Shown in pieces: positions 16,316 to 24,737 of a DNA stretch of 64,000 nt (position 1 is the stretch's first letter; the number at the start of each line of letters is the position of its first letter). Origin of the DNA: CAMAVH01 sp046297835 (GTDB lineage: Bacteria; Pseudomonadota; Alphaproteobacteria; SMXQ01); the NCBI GenBank assembly GCA_046297835.1, contig JBKBHI010000005.1:273366-337365 (forward strand), in the 5' to 3' direction. Both the position numbers and the translations under genes were made by a program. The notes under the pieces are model-generated. The model had not been told where the DNA came from and did no database searches. It worked only from the letters and a program-made list of their open reading frames with translations.

Positions 16316-17194
16316 ATGTCCTCCACTTCCACCGTCCCGTCCTTGCCGGCGTCCGCGACCGAGGAGCCCGCGATCAAAATCCGCAACATCACGAAGATGT
16401 TCAAGCGGCACAAATCGCATGAGGGCGTCCTCGCGTTGCGCGACGTCTCGCTCGATATCGGCAAGAACAAATTCGTCAGCCTCGTCGGCCCGTCCGGCTG
16501 CGGCAAGACCACCTTGCTGCGGATGCTGAACGGGCTGATCCGGCCCGACGAAGGGGAGATCCTCGTCAACGGCCTGCCGCCGGCGCCCGGCCCGCACATG
16601 GGCTTCGTCTTCCAGTCGTTCCGCCTGCTGCCTTGGCGCACGATTTTCGAGAACGTCGCCTATCCCCTGCAGCTCAACGGCATGGACAAAGACCAGATCC
16701 GCGAGCGCGTCGTGCGCTACCTGGAAATGGTCGGCCTCAAGCGGTTCGCCGAGTCCTATCCGAGCGAACTGTCGGGCGGCATGAAGCAGCGCGTCGCGCT
16801 GGCCCGGGCGCTGGTCGCCGAGCCCGACATCCTGCTGATGGACGAGCCGTTCGCCGCGCTCGACGCCCAGACCCGCGAGTTCATGCAGTTCGAGCTGATG
16901 AAAATCTGGCATCAGCGCAAGGCCGTCGTCGTCTTCGTCACGCACAGCGTCGACGAGGCGGTGCTGCTGTCGGACGAGATCGTCATGCTGCGGCCGCGCC
17001 CCGGCCAGGTGTCCGAGGTGCTGACGGTCGACCTGCCGCACCCGCGCTGGGATTACGACGCCCGCGCCCGGCCGGAATTCGTCGAAATGCGCCGCCATCT
17101 CTGGGAAAGCATCAAAGAGATGGTCGCCGCCGATCCGCAGTCGGAATTCTACAACCGCGACGGCAAGACCGAGCGTTCCGCCGCCGAGGACTGA
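16316..17194 (+). CDS. ABC transporter ATP-binding protein, NitT/TauT type
   Basis: A 292-residue ATPase. ATG at 16316 follows AGGAG. It has the Walker A motif GPSGCGKTTLL, Q-loop FVFQSFRLLPW, signature LSGGMKQRVALARAL, Walker B ILLMDEPFAALD and switch histidine VTHSVDEA. The C-terminal tail (about residues 240-292) matches the TauB/SsuB length. It completes the importer with the permease at 13458 and the binding protein at 15243. Last gene of this operon block. Confidence 0.95.
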   Translation: MSSTSTVPSLPASATEEPAIKIRNITKMFKRHKSHEGVLALRDVSLDIGKNKFVSLVGPSGCGKTTLLRMLNGLIRPDEGEILVNGLPPAPGPHMGFVFQSFRLLPWRTIFENVAYPLQLNGMDKDQIRERVVRYLEMVGLKRFAESYPSELSGGMKQRVALARALVAEPDILLMDEPFAALDAQTREFMQFELMKIWHQRKAVVVFVTHSVDEAVLLSDEIVMLRPRPGQVSEVLTVDLPHPRWDYDARARPEFVEMRRHLWESIKEMVAADPQSEFYNRDGKTERSAAED

Positions 17195-17219
17195 GCCCGC
17201 AGCCATCCGCACGCCTGAC

Positions 17220-17247
17220 GGGCCGGCAAGCCGCAGCTTGCCGGCCC
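17220..17247. terminator. Strong hairpin after the NitT/TauT-type ATPase gene
   Basis: A 12-base perfect inverted repeat (17220-17231 and 17236-17247) with a 4-base loop lies 26 bases past the stop codon. There is no T-run after it, so it may be a weak terminator or an RNA-stabilising stem. Confidence 0.5.
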
Positions 17248-17367
17248 GCGTCCGTCTGGGTTCCGCCCCGCCGCCGAGAGGGCCATGACAGGGACGGAGA
17301 GGTGGCTTATTCTCCCGCCCTGGGTCTGACGGCTTCGTGTTCCGCGGCCGACCAAGGGGGGATTTCG

Positions 17368-18447
17368 ATGAGGCCGCTGGCCGTCGGCGCGCTCGCTTGC
17401 GCCGCTTTGCTGATGCTGTCGTTCGCCGTGCCGCGCGCCGAAGCGACCGCGATCGAGACCGTGGCAAACCTCGCCGGCCCCAGCCGCCAGGCGATCTTAG
17501 AAGCCGGGGCGCGCCAAGAAGGCGTGGTGGTGTGGAGCGGCAGCGTCGGCGACGACATGCGCGCCCAGCTGGCCAAGGCGTTCACCGCGAAATATCCGTT
17601 CCTGCGCGTCGAAGGCCAGCGCCTCAGCGTGACCCAGGCCATCCAGCGCGCCGCCGCCGAAAAGAGCGGCAAGGCCGCGCCGCGCACCGATCTTCTCGCC
17701 GGCAACCTGCTGGTGGAATTGCGCCGCGGCGACTTGGCCCAGCCTTTCCGGTCGCCGCTGTCCGACGCCTTGCCCAAAGAATTCAAAGACCCCCATGGGC
17801 TTTCGGCGCCGTACCGCTTCGCCTATTACGGCATCGCCTACAACACCTCCCTGGTGAACGAGAAGGACGCGCCGCGCAGCTACGACGATCTGCTCGACCC
17901 GAAATGGCGCGGCAAGATCGTCTGGAACAACGGCCTGGAAAGCGGCGCGCCGGTGCTGATCACCTATTTCCGCCGCCTGTGGGGCGAGGAGCGGGCGGCG
18001 CGCTATCTCCAGCGGCTCGCGCAGCAGGTGGTCCGCACCGAGCTCGGCACGCCGCGCGAGACGCTCGACGGCGTGGTGAACGGCAAAAGCTACGTCATGC
18101 TCGGGGCGTCGCTGCATCAGGTCGCGGCGCTGCGCGCCGCCGGCGCCTCCATCGAAGCCACCATGCAGGACCCGGTGCTGGCGCGCGACAATCATCTGGT
18201 CTTGCTGAAAAGCGCGCCGCATCCGCATGCCGCCATGCTGTTCGTCGATTTCCTGCTCGACCGCGAAGCGCAGGAAATCCTGCGTGGCGACCAGTTCTAT
18301 CCGGCCAATCCCGACGTCGATCCGCCGGAGGTGATGATGCCCTACGATCCGCTGCGCCACGGTCTCAAGCAATTCACCGCCGACGACGTCATGCTGTCGC
18401 AGGAGCGCGAACGATCGATCTCGCTGCTGCGCGAATATTTCCGCTAG
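17368..18447 (+). CDS. Extracellular solute-binding protein, Fe3+/polyamine (family 1) type
   Basis: A 359-residue periplasmic protein. ATG at 17368 follows AAGGGGG and opens a signal peptide (cleavage near AEATA). The fold matches ABC binding proteins of the iron(III)/thiamine/putrescine class: GVVVWSGSVGDDMRAQLAKA at the start, then APYRFAYYGIAYNTSL and SYDDLLDPKWRGKIVW. The cognate permease is probably the fused protein at 24738 and the ATPase the one at 27391, which belong to the same transporter class. In such catabolic regions these proteins often bind organic ligands rather than iron (inference). Confidence 0.85.
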   Translation: MRPLAVGALACAALLMLSFAVPRAEATAIETVANLAGPSRQAILEAGARQEGVVVWSGSVGDDMRAQLAKAFTAKYPFLRVEGQRLSVTQAIQRAAAEKSGKAAPRTDLLAGNLLVELRRGDLAQPFRSPLSDALPKEFKDPHGLSAPYRFAYYGIAYNTSLVNEKDAPRSYDDLLDPKWRGKIVWNNGLESGAPVLITYFRRLWGEERAARYLQRLAQQVVRTELGTPRETLDGVVNGKSYVMLGASLHQVAALRAAGASIEATMQDPVLARDNHLVLLKSAPHPHAAMLFVDFLLDREAQEILRGDQFYPANPDVDPPEVMMPYDPLRHGLKQFTADDVMLSQERERSISLLREYFR

Positions 18448-18454
18448 CCGGGCC

Positions 18455-19153
18455 GTGATCAACGTCATCCGCCAGCGGTGGAGCCATGGCGGCGTCGATG
18501 CCGATCTGTGGGCGCTGAGCGGCGAGGGGCCGGCGCATCTGCCGCCGGCCGGCCAATTGGCCGCGCTCGTCGATGCGGCCGGCGCGGTTCTGGCGCGTCA
18601 CGGCCTGTCGCTCGACAATCTCGTCCATCAACGGCTTTGGCTGCGCGAGCGCGGCATGCGCGACGAGATCGACGGCGTGCGCCGCGACTTGCTGCGCGGG
18701 CCGCGGCGCTGCGCCAGTTCCAGCTTCTATTGCGCCGCGCGGATGCGCGCCGGCGGCGGCGTCGCCCTCGATCTGCTGACGCAAAGCCCCACCGGCCGGC
18801 GCGCCCGCCGCATCGTCGATTTCGCGCCGCCGCGCCGCTACGCCTGGTATTTGCTGCAGGACGGGTGGCAGCACTTCTCCGGCATGGCCGAAAGCGCCGA
18901 CGGCGTGGCGGCGCAGTTCGACGCCGCCTGCGGCCAGATCGAACGCGGCCTCGCCGCCGAGGGACGCGACTGGCGCTGCGTCACGCAAGCCCGCCTTTTT
19001 CTGGAGCGCGGGCAGGGGGAGGAGAACTGGCTGCGCGACGCCTTCGCGCGGCGCTCGGGACTGGCGGCTGAAACGGTCGCCTTCGATTGGGTCGACGGAT
19101 TGGCCTCCGCCGACAAGCATCTCGAAATCGAAGCCGTCGCCCGCCCAATCTGA
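18455..19153 (+). CDS. Hypothetical protein with two diverged RidA-like domains
   Basis: A 232-residue protein starting with GTG at 18455, 7 bases after the preceding stop. Two halves each resemble the RidA/YjgF chain: LVDAAGAVLARHGLSLDNLV (residues about 38-57) and VTQARLFLERGQGEENWLRD (about 177-196). RidA proteins hydrolyse reactive enamines and imines from amino-acid metabolism or act as related deaminases. The match is weak, and the conserved arginine motif is not obvious. Its position among catabolic genes, with a clear RidA at 28593, makes a related role plausible. Its stop codon lies in a 15-base tandem repeat. Confidence 0.5.
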   Translation: MINVIRQRWSHGGVDADLWALSGEGPAHLPPAGQLAALVDAAGAVLARHGLSLDNLVHQRLWLRERGMRDEIDGVRRDLLRGPRRCASSSFYCAARMRAGGGVALDLLTQSPTGRRARRIVDFAPPRRYAWYLLQDGWQHFSGMAESADGVAAQFDAACGQIERGLAAEGRDWRCVTQARLFLERGQGEENWLRDAFARRSGLAAETVAFDWVDGLASADKHLEIEAVARPI

Positions 19154-19208
19154 CGCGCCCGGGCCTGACGCGTACTGGCCTGACGCGTACTCGCCTGACG
19201 CCCAAAAG
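19149..19208 (+). repeat. Tandem repeat of 15 bases, four copies
   Basis: Four units of 15 bases begin at 19149, 19164, 19179 and 19194, each starting CTGACG. Units 2 and 3 share CTGACGCGTACT; units 1 and 4 are more diverged. The first unit contains the stop codon of the RidA-like gene. Confidence 0.75.
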
Positions 19209-19238
19209 AAAACGGCGGCGCCTCGCGGTCGCCGCCGT
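19205..19238 (-). terminator. Terminator of the DUF2848 gene
   Basis: ACGGCGGCG (19212-19220) pairs with CGCCGCCGT (19230-19238). Read on the minus strand, the stem is followed by TTTTCTTTT, 21 bases past the DUF2848 stop codon. Confidence 0.7.
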
Positions 19239-19259
19239 CGTCTCAGGATGCCGAGAGGC

Positions 19260-19958
19260 TCAGCCTTCGATCGGCAAAACCTTCGTCATGTAGCGATGGC
19301 TGATCTTGCGCTTGAGCACCGGATCTTCCAGTTCGAAGACAAAGCCTTCGGACGGACGGATACCGCCCTTGGCCGGCAGGGTGCCGCAATACATCGCGGT
19401 GTTGACCGGCAGCGCCTTGTCCTTGGCGATGGTGCAATTGGCGATCAGGTCCTGCGGCGGCAGCATCGCCGTCACCGGGCCCTCCTGGTACAGCACATCC
19501 TTGCCGCCCTCGATGGCGTAAGAGCGCAGGACGATCTGGTCCCAGTGGCCGGCGATATCGTCCATCCGCCACAGCGTCTTGGCGACCGGATGCGGGCAGG
19601 CGGCCTTCGACCAGGTGACGCCGATCGTCTCCAGCTTGCGGTCGGTGTGGTCGGACCCGACGCCGACCCAGAGGCCGTCGGCCAGGCTGAACAGCATGAA
19701 CTCGACCTCGCCGCTGCTGTCGCCGCCGACGACTTCGATGCTGTCCGCCGTGGTCAGCGTCTGCGCTGCGGCGCGGTAGTAGATCGGCGTGGACTTGGGA
19801 CGGGCGACCCCGAGCTTCTCCAGTTCCTCGATATGGGCCTCCATGGCCGCCTTGTTGCGGCCAGTCCAGCCGGCGATGACCATCTGGTCGATCTGCACGA
19901 CGCGATTTTCGCTGCCGGATTTACCCTCGAGGGTCAGGGAGAGACGCACGCTGCTCAT
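19260..19958 (-). CDS. DUF2848 family protein (fumarylacetoacetase-like fold)
   Basis: A 232-residue protein. ATG at 19958 is preferred to 19970 because GGAG lies at the right distance. DUF2848 proteins are related to the fumarylacetoacetate hydrolase superfamily, which cleaves or hydrates ring-fission products. Family features seen are MVIAGWTGRNKAAMEAHIEE near the N terminus, VGVGSDHTDRKLE in the centre and the C-terminal GFVFELEDPVLKRKISHRY. It is transcribed divergently from the MarR regulator that precedes the hydroxylase genes, with a nested palindrome between them. A role late in an aromatic pathway is likely (inference). Confidence 0.85.
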   Translation of the reverse strand: MSSVRLSLTLEGKSGSENRVVQIDQMVIAGWTGRNKAAMEAHIEELEKLGVARPKSTPIYYRAAAQTLTTADSIEVVGGDSSGEVEFMLFSLADGLWVGVGSDHTDRKLETIGVTWSKAACPHPVAKTLWRMDDIAGHWDQIVLRSYAIEGGKDVLYQEGPVTAMLPPQDLIANCTIAKDKALPVNTAMYCGTLPAKGGIRPSEGFVFELEDPVLKRKISHRYMTKVLPIEG

Positions 19959-20074
19959 TAAAATCTCCAATTTTTCAATCTATTATAAGGCGTTCTTGAT
20001 GAACGCCGAAGCTCGGGGGACAGCCCGCGTCCCGTGAGTTAGGCGGTCTTTGGCGTCATTGACAAGCCATGGCA

Positions 20075-20110
20075 GATAGCTTTAGCATATTGCTAAGTTT
20101 CAAAGCTATC
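20075..20110. promoter_or_regulatory. Nested palindromes, likely MarR operator
   Basis: TTAGCA-TAT-TGCTAA (20082-20096) is a perfect palindrome typical of MarR sites. It lies inside a second inverted repeat, GATAGCTTT (20075-20083) and AAAGCTATC (20102-20110). The site is in the divergent region between DUF2848 and the MarR gene, 59 bases upstream of the MarR start, in an AT-rich patch. Confidence 0.7.
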
Positions 20111-20168
20111 TCGTCCTGCGAGAAGCGAGGCCGGTTCCATCACTGGATCCGGCGATTGGGGATCGGAC

Positions 20169-20789
20169 ATGGAGATCGGCAACGGCCGCCGCGCGGTGAA
20201 GGCGAACGCCCCCGAAAAGGGCGGCGAAGCCCGTCCGCCGTTGACCGTTTCGAAGCCGGATTTGCTGGTCGAAGGCGAGGACGGCGAGTTCCGCCAACTG
20301 GTCCATCGTCTGCTGGCTTTCTCCGCCCGCCTCGAGACCTGCCGCTCGGGCTTCGGCGCGCTGCTCGACCTGACCGGCGTGCAATACACGACCCTGATTT
20401 CCATCGCCCATCTGGAGGGCGACGACGGCGTCGGCGTGAAGACCGTTGCCGACCATCTCGGCCTCTCCGGCTCCTTCCTCACGATCGTCTCGGGCCAGCT
20501 CGCCAAGCGCGGCCTCGTCGAGAAAAGCACCAATCCGCAGGACCGCCGCCGCGTCCATCTGCGCGTGACGGAGCAGGGCCGCGAGATGCTCGAGGGCCTC
20601 GCGCCGATCCAGCGCGACGTCAACGACCTGCTGTTCAAGCCGCTCGACGCCAAGCGCTTCCGCGCGCTCAACGAGATTTTTGCCGACCTGATCAAAGCCG
20701 CCGACGAGGCGACCGCGCTGATCGGCTATTACAGCCAGAGCGGCGCGCCGGACGCCGCCCGCGCGCCCAAAGCGCGCCTGCGCGGGTGA
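20169..20789 (+). CDS. MarR-family transcriptional regulator
   Basis: A 206-residue regulator with a winged helix-turn-helix at about residues 70-150. The recognition segment is GVKTVADHLGLSGSFLTIVS and the wing contains NPQDRRRVHLRVTEQG, the classic MarR DxRxxR wing. An N-terminal extension of about 40 residues is unusually long and polar. It heads an operon with the flavin reductase and HpaB-like hydroxylase and faces DUF2848. MarR proteins typically release DNA when a phenolic ligand binds, so it probably senses the hydroxylase substrate. Confidence 0.92.
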   Translation: MEIGNGRRAVKANAPEKGGEARPPLTVSKPDLLVEGEDGEFRQLVHRLLAFSARLETCRSGFGALLDLTGVQYTTLISIAHLEGDDGVGVKTVADHLGLSGSFLTIVSGQLAKRGLVEKSTNPQDRRRVHLRVTEQGREMLEGLAPIQRDVNDLLFKPLDAKRFRALNEIFADLIKAADEATALIGYYSQSGAPDAARAPKARLRG

Positions 20790-20797
20790 GGGAAGCC

Positions 20798-21319
20798 ATG
20801 GCCGACGACGTGAACAACGCATTCGATCCGATCGCCTTCCGCCGCGCGCTTGGCGAATACGTCACCGGCGTGACCGTCATCACCGCCGAAGGCGGCAACG
20901 GCGAGCGCATCGGCATGACGATGAACTCGTTCAACTCCGTCTCGCTCGATCCGCCGCTGGTGCTGTTCAGCGTCGACCGCCGCGCGCTCAGCCTGCCGGC
21001 CCTCGAAAGCGCCAAGGGTTTCTGCGTCAACGTGCTCAGCCGCGGCCAGCAGGACGTCTCCGGCCGCTTCGCCAAGGCGCAGACCGACAAGTGGGCCGAG
21101 ACCAAGTGGACGCCGGGCTATATGAACGCGCCGCTGCTCGACGGCGCGCAGGCGCATTTCGAATGCGCGCCCTACGCCACCTACGACGGCGGCGACCATG
21201 TGATTTTCGTCGTGCGCGTCGTGCGCTTCTCCACGCAGCCGCACAGCGAGCCATTGGCCTTCTTTCGCGGCCGCTACTCCGTCGTCAGCGACGAGAGCGA
21301 GCGGCGCGGCGTCGCCTGA
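20798..21319 (+). CDS. Flavin reductase, HpaC type
   Basis: A 173-residue protein of the flavin reductase-like FMN-binding fold (GEYVTGVTVITAEG, then MTMNSFNSVSLDPPLVLFSV and GFCVNVLSRGQQDVSGRFA). The ATG at 20798 is preceded by GGGAAG; the longer frame from 20069 overlaps the MarR gene and is rejected. It would reduce FAD or FMN with NAD(P)H and pass it to the hydroxylase encoded by the next gene at 21393, as in two-component 4-hydroxyphenylacetate 3-monooxygenases. Confidence 0.92.
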   Translation: MADDVNNAFDPIAFRRALGEYVTGVTVITAEGGNGERIGMTMNSFNSVSLDPPLVLFSVDRRALSLPALESAKGFCVNVLSRGQQDVSGRFAKAQTDKWAETKWTPGYMNAPLLDGAQAHFECAPYATYDGGDHVIFVVRVVRFSTQPHSEPLAFFRGRYSVVSDESERRGVA

Positions 21320-21392
21320 CCAGCCTTTCGCGCGCACCGCGTAAACCGAACACCCGAACAACAGACGTCTTCAAAGCCCGAGGAACGAAACG

Positions 21393-22880
21393 ATGATCAA
21401 GAACGGCAAACAGCATATCGAGACGCTGCGCGACGGCCGCCAAGTCTTCATCAATGGCGAGGCCGTCAAGGACGTCACCGAGCACAGCGCCTACCGCTCT
21501 TCCGTCCAGTCGATCGGCCGTCTCTACGATTTCCAGTCCGCTCCCGAGAACAAGGAGCTGATGACCTATCAGACCGACACCAAGCAGACCGCGCACAAGA
21601 TGTGGCAGATGGCCGCCAGCTACGCCGAGCTGGTCGAGCGCCGCAAGGCGCTGGAAGCCTGGGCCGAGCTGAGCGGCGGCTTCCTCGGCCGCTCGCCCGA
21701 GCACGTCGCCTCCTGCATCACCGGCATGGCTATGGGCCTGTCGGTGTTCGAGGAATACAACAAGGACCGCGCCAAGGCGTTGCACGACTATTACCGCTAC
21801 GCCCGCGACAACGACCTCTACCTGACCTACGTCATCATCAATCCGCAGGCCGACCGCTCCAAGTCGGCCGCCGGCCAGAGCAACGAATTCCTCGCCGCCG
21901 GCATCGTCGACGAGGATTCGGAAGGCATCACCATCCGCGGCGCGAAGATGCTCGCCACCGGCGGCATCATGGCCAACGAAGTTCTCGTCACCTGCATCCA
22001 GCCGCTGCAGCCCGGCGAGGAGAAATACGCCTATTCGTTCTGCATCCCGATGAACGCCAAGGGCCTCAAGCTCATGTCGCGCAAGTCGTACGAGCAGAGC
22101 GCCGACAACGTGTTCGACAGCCCGCTGTCCAAGCGCTTCGACGAGAACGACGCGCTGATCTATTTCGACGACGTGAAAGTGCCGTGGGACCGCGTGTTCG
22201 TGAACCAGGACGTCGCCATGACGCTCAAGCAGTTCCACGCGACGCCGGCGCACGTCTATCAGAACTATCAGGCGCAGGTCCGCCTGATGGTGAAGATGCG
22301 CTTCCTCACCGGCATCGCCTACCGCACCGCCGAGATGAACGGCATCATCAACTTCCCGCAGGTCAAGGAAACCCTCGGCCAGCTCGCCGCCGAAGCGGCC
22401 ATGGTCGACGCGCTGGTCGCCGCCATGGAGGCCAAGGGCAAGCAGGTCGGGCCTTACTACATTCCCGACCGCCACACTCTCTACACCGCCCAGGTGTTGA
22501 CGCAGCAGCTCTATCCGAAAGTCGTCAACACGCTGCGCGACCTCGCCGGCGGCGGCATGATCATGCTGCCCTCGTCGATCATGGATTTCGCCAATCCCGA
22601 GCTCAACGAGCTCATCATGAAGACGCAGCAGTCGCCGGCCGCGGGCTCCAAGGAGCGCGTAAAGTTCTACAAGCTGGCGTGGGACGCCGTCGGCTCCGAG
22701 TTCGGCTCGCGCCACACGCAGTACGAGATGTTCTACGCCGGCGCGACCTTCGTCACGAAGGGCCACTCGTTCCGCACCTACGACTGGAAGCGCTCGACCG
22801 AGCTCTTGGACAAGATGCTCGGCAGCTACGATCTCGAAAGCGAACTGGCCAAGAAGAAGCTCGGCAAGGCCGCCGAGTAA
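21393..22880 (+). CDS. 4-hydroxyphenylacetate 3-hydroxylase-family (HpaB-like) flavin monooxygenase
   Basis: A 495-residue oxygenase component with the HpaB-type acyl-CoA-dehydrogenase fold. Recognisable segments are the N-terminal TLRDGRQVFINGEAVKDVTE, DLYLTYVIINPQADRSKS, a flavin-binding stretch KMLATGGIMANEVLV, KVPWDRVFV, and the C-terminal AWDAVGSEFGSRHTQYEMFY. It uses reduced flavin from the neighbouring reductase to hydroxylate a phenol or hydroxylated heterocycle next to an existing hydroxyl group. Members of this family also act on other substrates, so 4-hydroxyphenylacetate should not be assumed. Directly followed by a cupin and an amidase. Confidence 0.9.
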   Translation: MIKNGKQHIETLRDGRQVFINGEAVKDVTEHSAYRSSVQSIGRLYDFQSAPENKELMTYQTDTKQTAHKMWQMAASYAELVERRKALEAWAELSGGFLGRSPEHVASCITGMAMGLSVFEEYNKDRAKALHDYYRYARDNDLYLTYVIINPQADRSKSAAGQSNEFLAAGIVDEDSEGITIRGAKMLATGGIMANEVLVTCIQPLQPGEEKYAYSFCIPMNAKGLKLMSRKSYEQSADNVFDSPLSKRFDENDALIYFDDVKVPWDRVFVNQDVAMTLKQFHATPAHVYQNYQAQVRLMVKMRFLTGIAYRTAEMNGIINFPQVKETLGQLAAEAAMVDALVAAMEAKGKQVGPYYIPDRHTLYTAQVLTQQLYPKVVNTLRDLAGGGMIMLPSSIMDFANPELNELIMKTQQSPAAGSKERVKFYKLAWDAVGSEFGSRHTQYEMFYAGATFVTKGHSFRTYDWKRSTELLDKMLGSYDLESELAKKKLGKAAE

Positions 22881-22922
22881 GTTTGTCGCAAGTCCGCTCA
22901 GTAACCAGGAAGGAAGCCCACC

Positions 22923-23309
22923 ATGCCTGTGAACAAGGTTCATGACGAGTTCCGCGCCGTCGATCTCAATAGCGGCTGGGAAGACCCGCCGGGCTACGCG
23001 CCGGGCTCCGGCGTGCAGCAGAAGATCATCTCGGGCGCGCTCGACGAGGTGAACAAGCGCGGCACCCGCACCCGCCTGCTCAAGTTCGAGCCGGGCGCCT
23101 TCTCGACCTCGACCATCGTCCACGACTATTGGGAAGAGGTCTACCTGCTGCGCGGCGACCTGATCGTCGGCAACGACGCGCAGGGCAACGGCGGCCGCCC
23201 GTTCACCGGCGACACCTACGCCGTGCGTCCGCCGGGCGCGATCCACGGGCCGTTCAAGTCGGCGACCGGCTGCACGCTGCTCGAAATCCACTATTACGAT
23301 CCGGTCTAA
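22923..23309 (+). CDS. Cupin-domain protein
   Basis: A 128-residue single cupin barrel starting MPVNKVHDEFRAVDL with AAGGAAG upstream. The fold shows GTRTRLLKFEPGAFS, then STIVHDYWEEVYLLRGDL and PPGAIHGPFKS, like the ChrR-type cupins. Only some metal ligands are visible (His67, Glu71 or Glu72, His106 by rough count), so metal binding is likely but not proven. Cupins next to aromatic oxygenases are often ring-cleavage enzymes, isomerases or decarboxylases. No closer function can be given. Confidence 0.8.
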   Translation: MPVNKVHDEFRAVDLNSGWEDPPGYAPGSGVQQKIISGALDEVNKRGTRTRLLKFEPGAFSTSTIVHDYWEEVYLLRGDLIVGNDAQGNGGRPFTGDTYAVRPPGAIHGPFKSATGCTLLEIHYYDPV

Positions 23310-23331
23310 GGGCATTGTCGGGGGACATGGC

Positions 23332-24687
23332 GTGAAGCCGCTGCAGGAACTGGCAAAAGACTTGGCCGACGGACGCGCGACGAGCCGCGCGCTCGTCGAA
23401 GCCTGTCTCGAGCGGATCGAGGATCCGGCCGGGGAGGGCAAGCGCGCCTTCATCGCCGTCGATGCCGAAGGCGCGCGCGCCCAGGCCGACTTCGCCGACG
23501 CCCAGCGCAAGCGCGGCATCGCGCCGTCGGCTTTCGCCGGCATTCCCGTCTCGGTCAAAGACCTGTTCGACATCCAAGGGCAGCAGACCCGCGCCGGCTC
23601 GACCGCTCTGGCCAAGGCCGCGCCGGCGAAAACCGACGCGCCGCCGGTCGCCGCCCTGCGCGCCGCCGGCTTCGTGCTGATCGGCCGCACCAACATGACC
23701 GAATTCGCCTATTCGGGCATCGGCATCAACCCGCATTACGGCACGCCGCTCAACGCCTGGGACCGCGCCACCGGCCGCGTGCCCGGCGGCTCGACCTCGG
23801 GCGGCGCGATCTCGGTCGCCGACGATATGGCCGCCGTCGCGCTCGGCACCGACACCGGCGGCTCGCTGCGCATTCCGCCGGCCTTCAACGGCCTCGTCGG
23901 CTTCAAGCCGACGGCCAAGCGCGTCTCGCGCGCGGGCGCGGTGCCGCTGTCCACGACGCTCGATTCGGTCGGCCCGATCGGCCGCACGGTCGCTTGCTGC
24001 GCCATCGTCGATTCCATCATCTCCGGCGAGCGTTCGTCCGCGCCGGCGCCCGTCGCCCATCCGGTGAAGGGCCTCCGCCTGGCCGCGCCGCAGAGCTTCG
24101 TGCTGAACGACGTCGAGCCCGCCGTCATGGCGGCGTTCCAGGCATCGCTCGCCGCGCTGCGCCAGGCCGGCGCGCTGGTCGACGAGATCGCGCTGACCGA
24201 GCTGGACGAGCTGCCGAAGATCAACGCCAAGGGCGGCTTCTCCGCGCCCGAAGCCTACGCCTGGCACCGCCCGCTGCTCGAAGCGCAGGGCGACGCCTAC
24301 GATCCGCGCGTCCGCGTGCGCATCATGAAGGGCACCGAGCAATCGGCCGCCGACTATATCGAGCTGCTGGCCGCGCGCCGCGACCTGATCGCCCGCGTCG
24401 CCGCCGCAACCGCCGCTTATGACGCCTTGGTGATGCCGACGGTCGCCATCGTCGCGCCCAAGCTGCAAGAATTGATCGACAGCGACGCCGCCTTCACCCG
24501 CGCCAATCTCCTGGCGCTACGGAATACGTCGGTCGCCAATTTCCTGGATCAATGCGCCGTGTCCTTGCCCTGCCACAAGCCGGGCGAGGCGCCTGTCGGC
24601 TTCATGCTGATGGGCGCGCACGGTTCCGACGCCAAACTGCTTTCCATCGCCGGCGGTGTCGCCGGCGTCTTGTCCGCCGGCCAGTAG
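23332..24687 (+). CDS. Amidase-signature family amidohydrolase
   Basis: A 451-residue enzyme starting with GTG at 23332 after GGGGGAC. The Ser-cisSer-Lys triad is present: Lys76 in PVSVKDLFD, Ser156 (or Ser154) in PGGSTSGGAI and Ser178 in GTDTGGSLRIP. It hydrolyses a carboxamide or related bond to acid and ammonia. It resembles the AtzE/AtzF and general amidase group but is not assignable to one. In a region with a hydroxylase and RidA it could release nitrogen from a ring-fission amide (inference). It follows the cupin by 22 bases and precedes an ABC permease by 50. Confidence 0.9.
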   Translation: MKPLQELAKDLADGRATSRALVEACLERIEDPAGEGKRAFIAVDAEGARAQADFADAQRKRGIAPSAFAGIPVSVKDLFDIQGQQTRAGSTALAKAAPAKTDAPPVAALRAAGFVLIGRTNMTEFAYSGIGINPHYGTPLNAWDRATGRVPGGSTSGGAISVADDMAAVALGTDTGGSLRIPPAFNGLVGFKPTAKRVSRAGAVPLSTTLDSVGPIGRTVACCAIVDSIISGERSSAPAPVAHPVKGLRLAAPQSFVLNDVEPAVMAAFQASLAALRQAGALVDEIALTELDELPKINAKGGFSAPEAYAWHRPLLEAQGDAYDPRVRVRIMKGTEQSAADYIELLAARRDLIARVAAATAAYDALVMPTVAIVAPKLQELIDSDAAFTRANLLALRNTSVANFLDQCAVSLPCHKPGEAPVGFMLMGAHGSDAKLLSIAGGVAGVLSAGQ

Positions 24688-24737
24688 GCGGACAGGCCCG
24701 AACAACCGAGACGACCGAGAAGCCCGAGGAGTTAGAG

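Noticed and set aside
21393..22880. Naming the hydroxylase hpaB outright
   Set aside because: No other homoprotocatechuate genes (hpaD-G) are present, and the family acts on several substrates, so the symbol would overstate what can be seen.
21285..23696. An 803-codon minus-strand frame opposite the HpaB-like hydroxylase and cupin
   Set aside because: Covers three well-recognised plus-strand genes and has no family features of its own.
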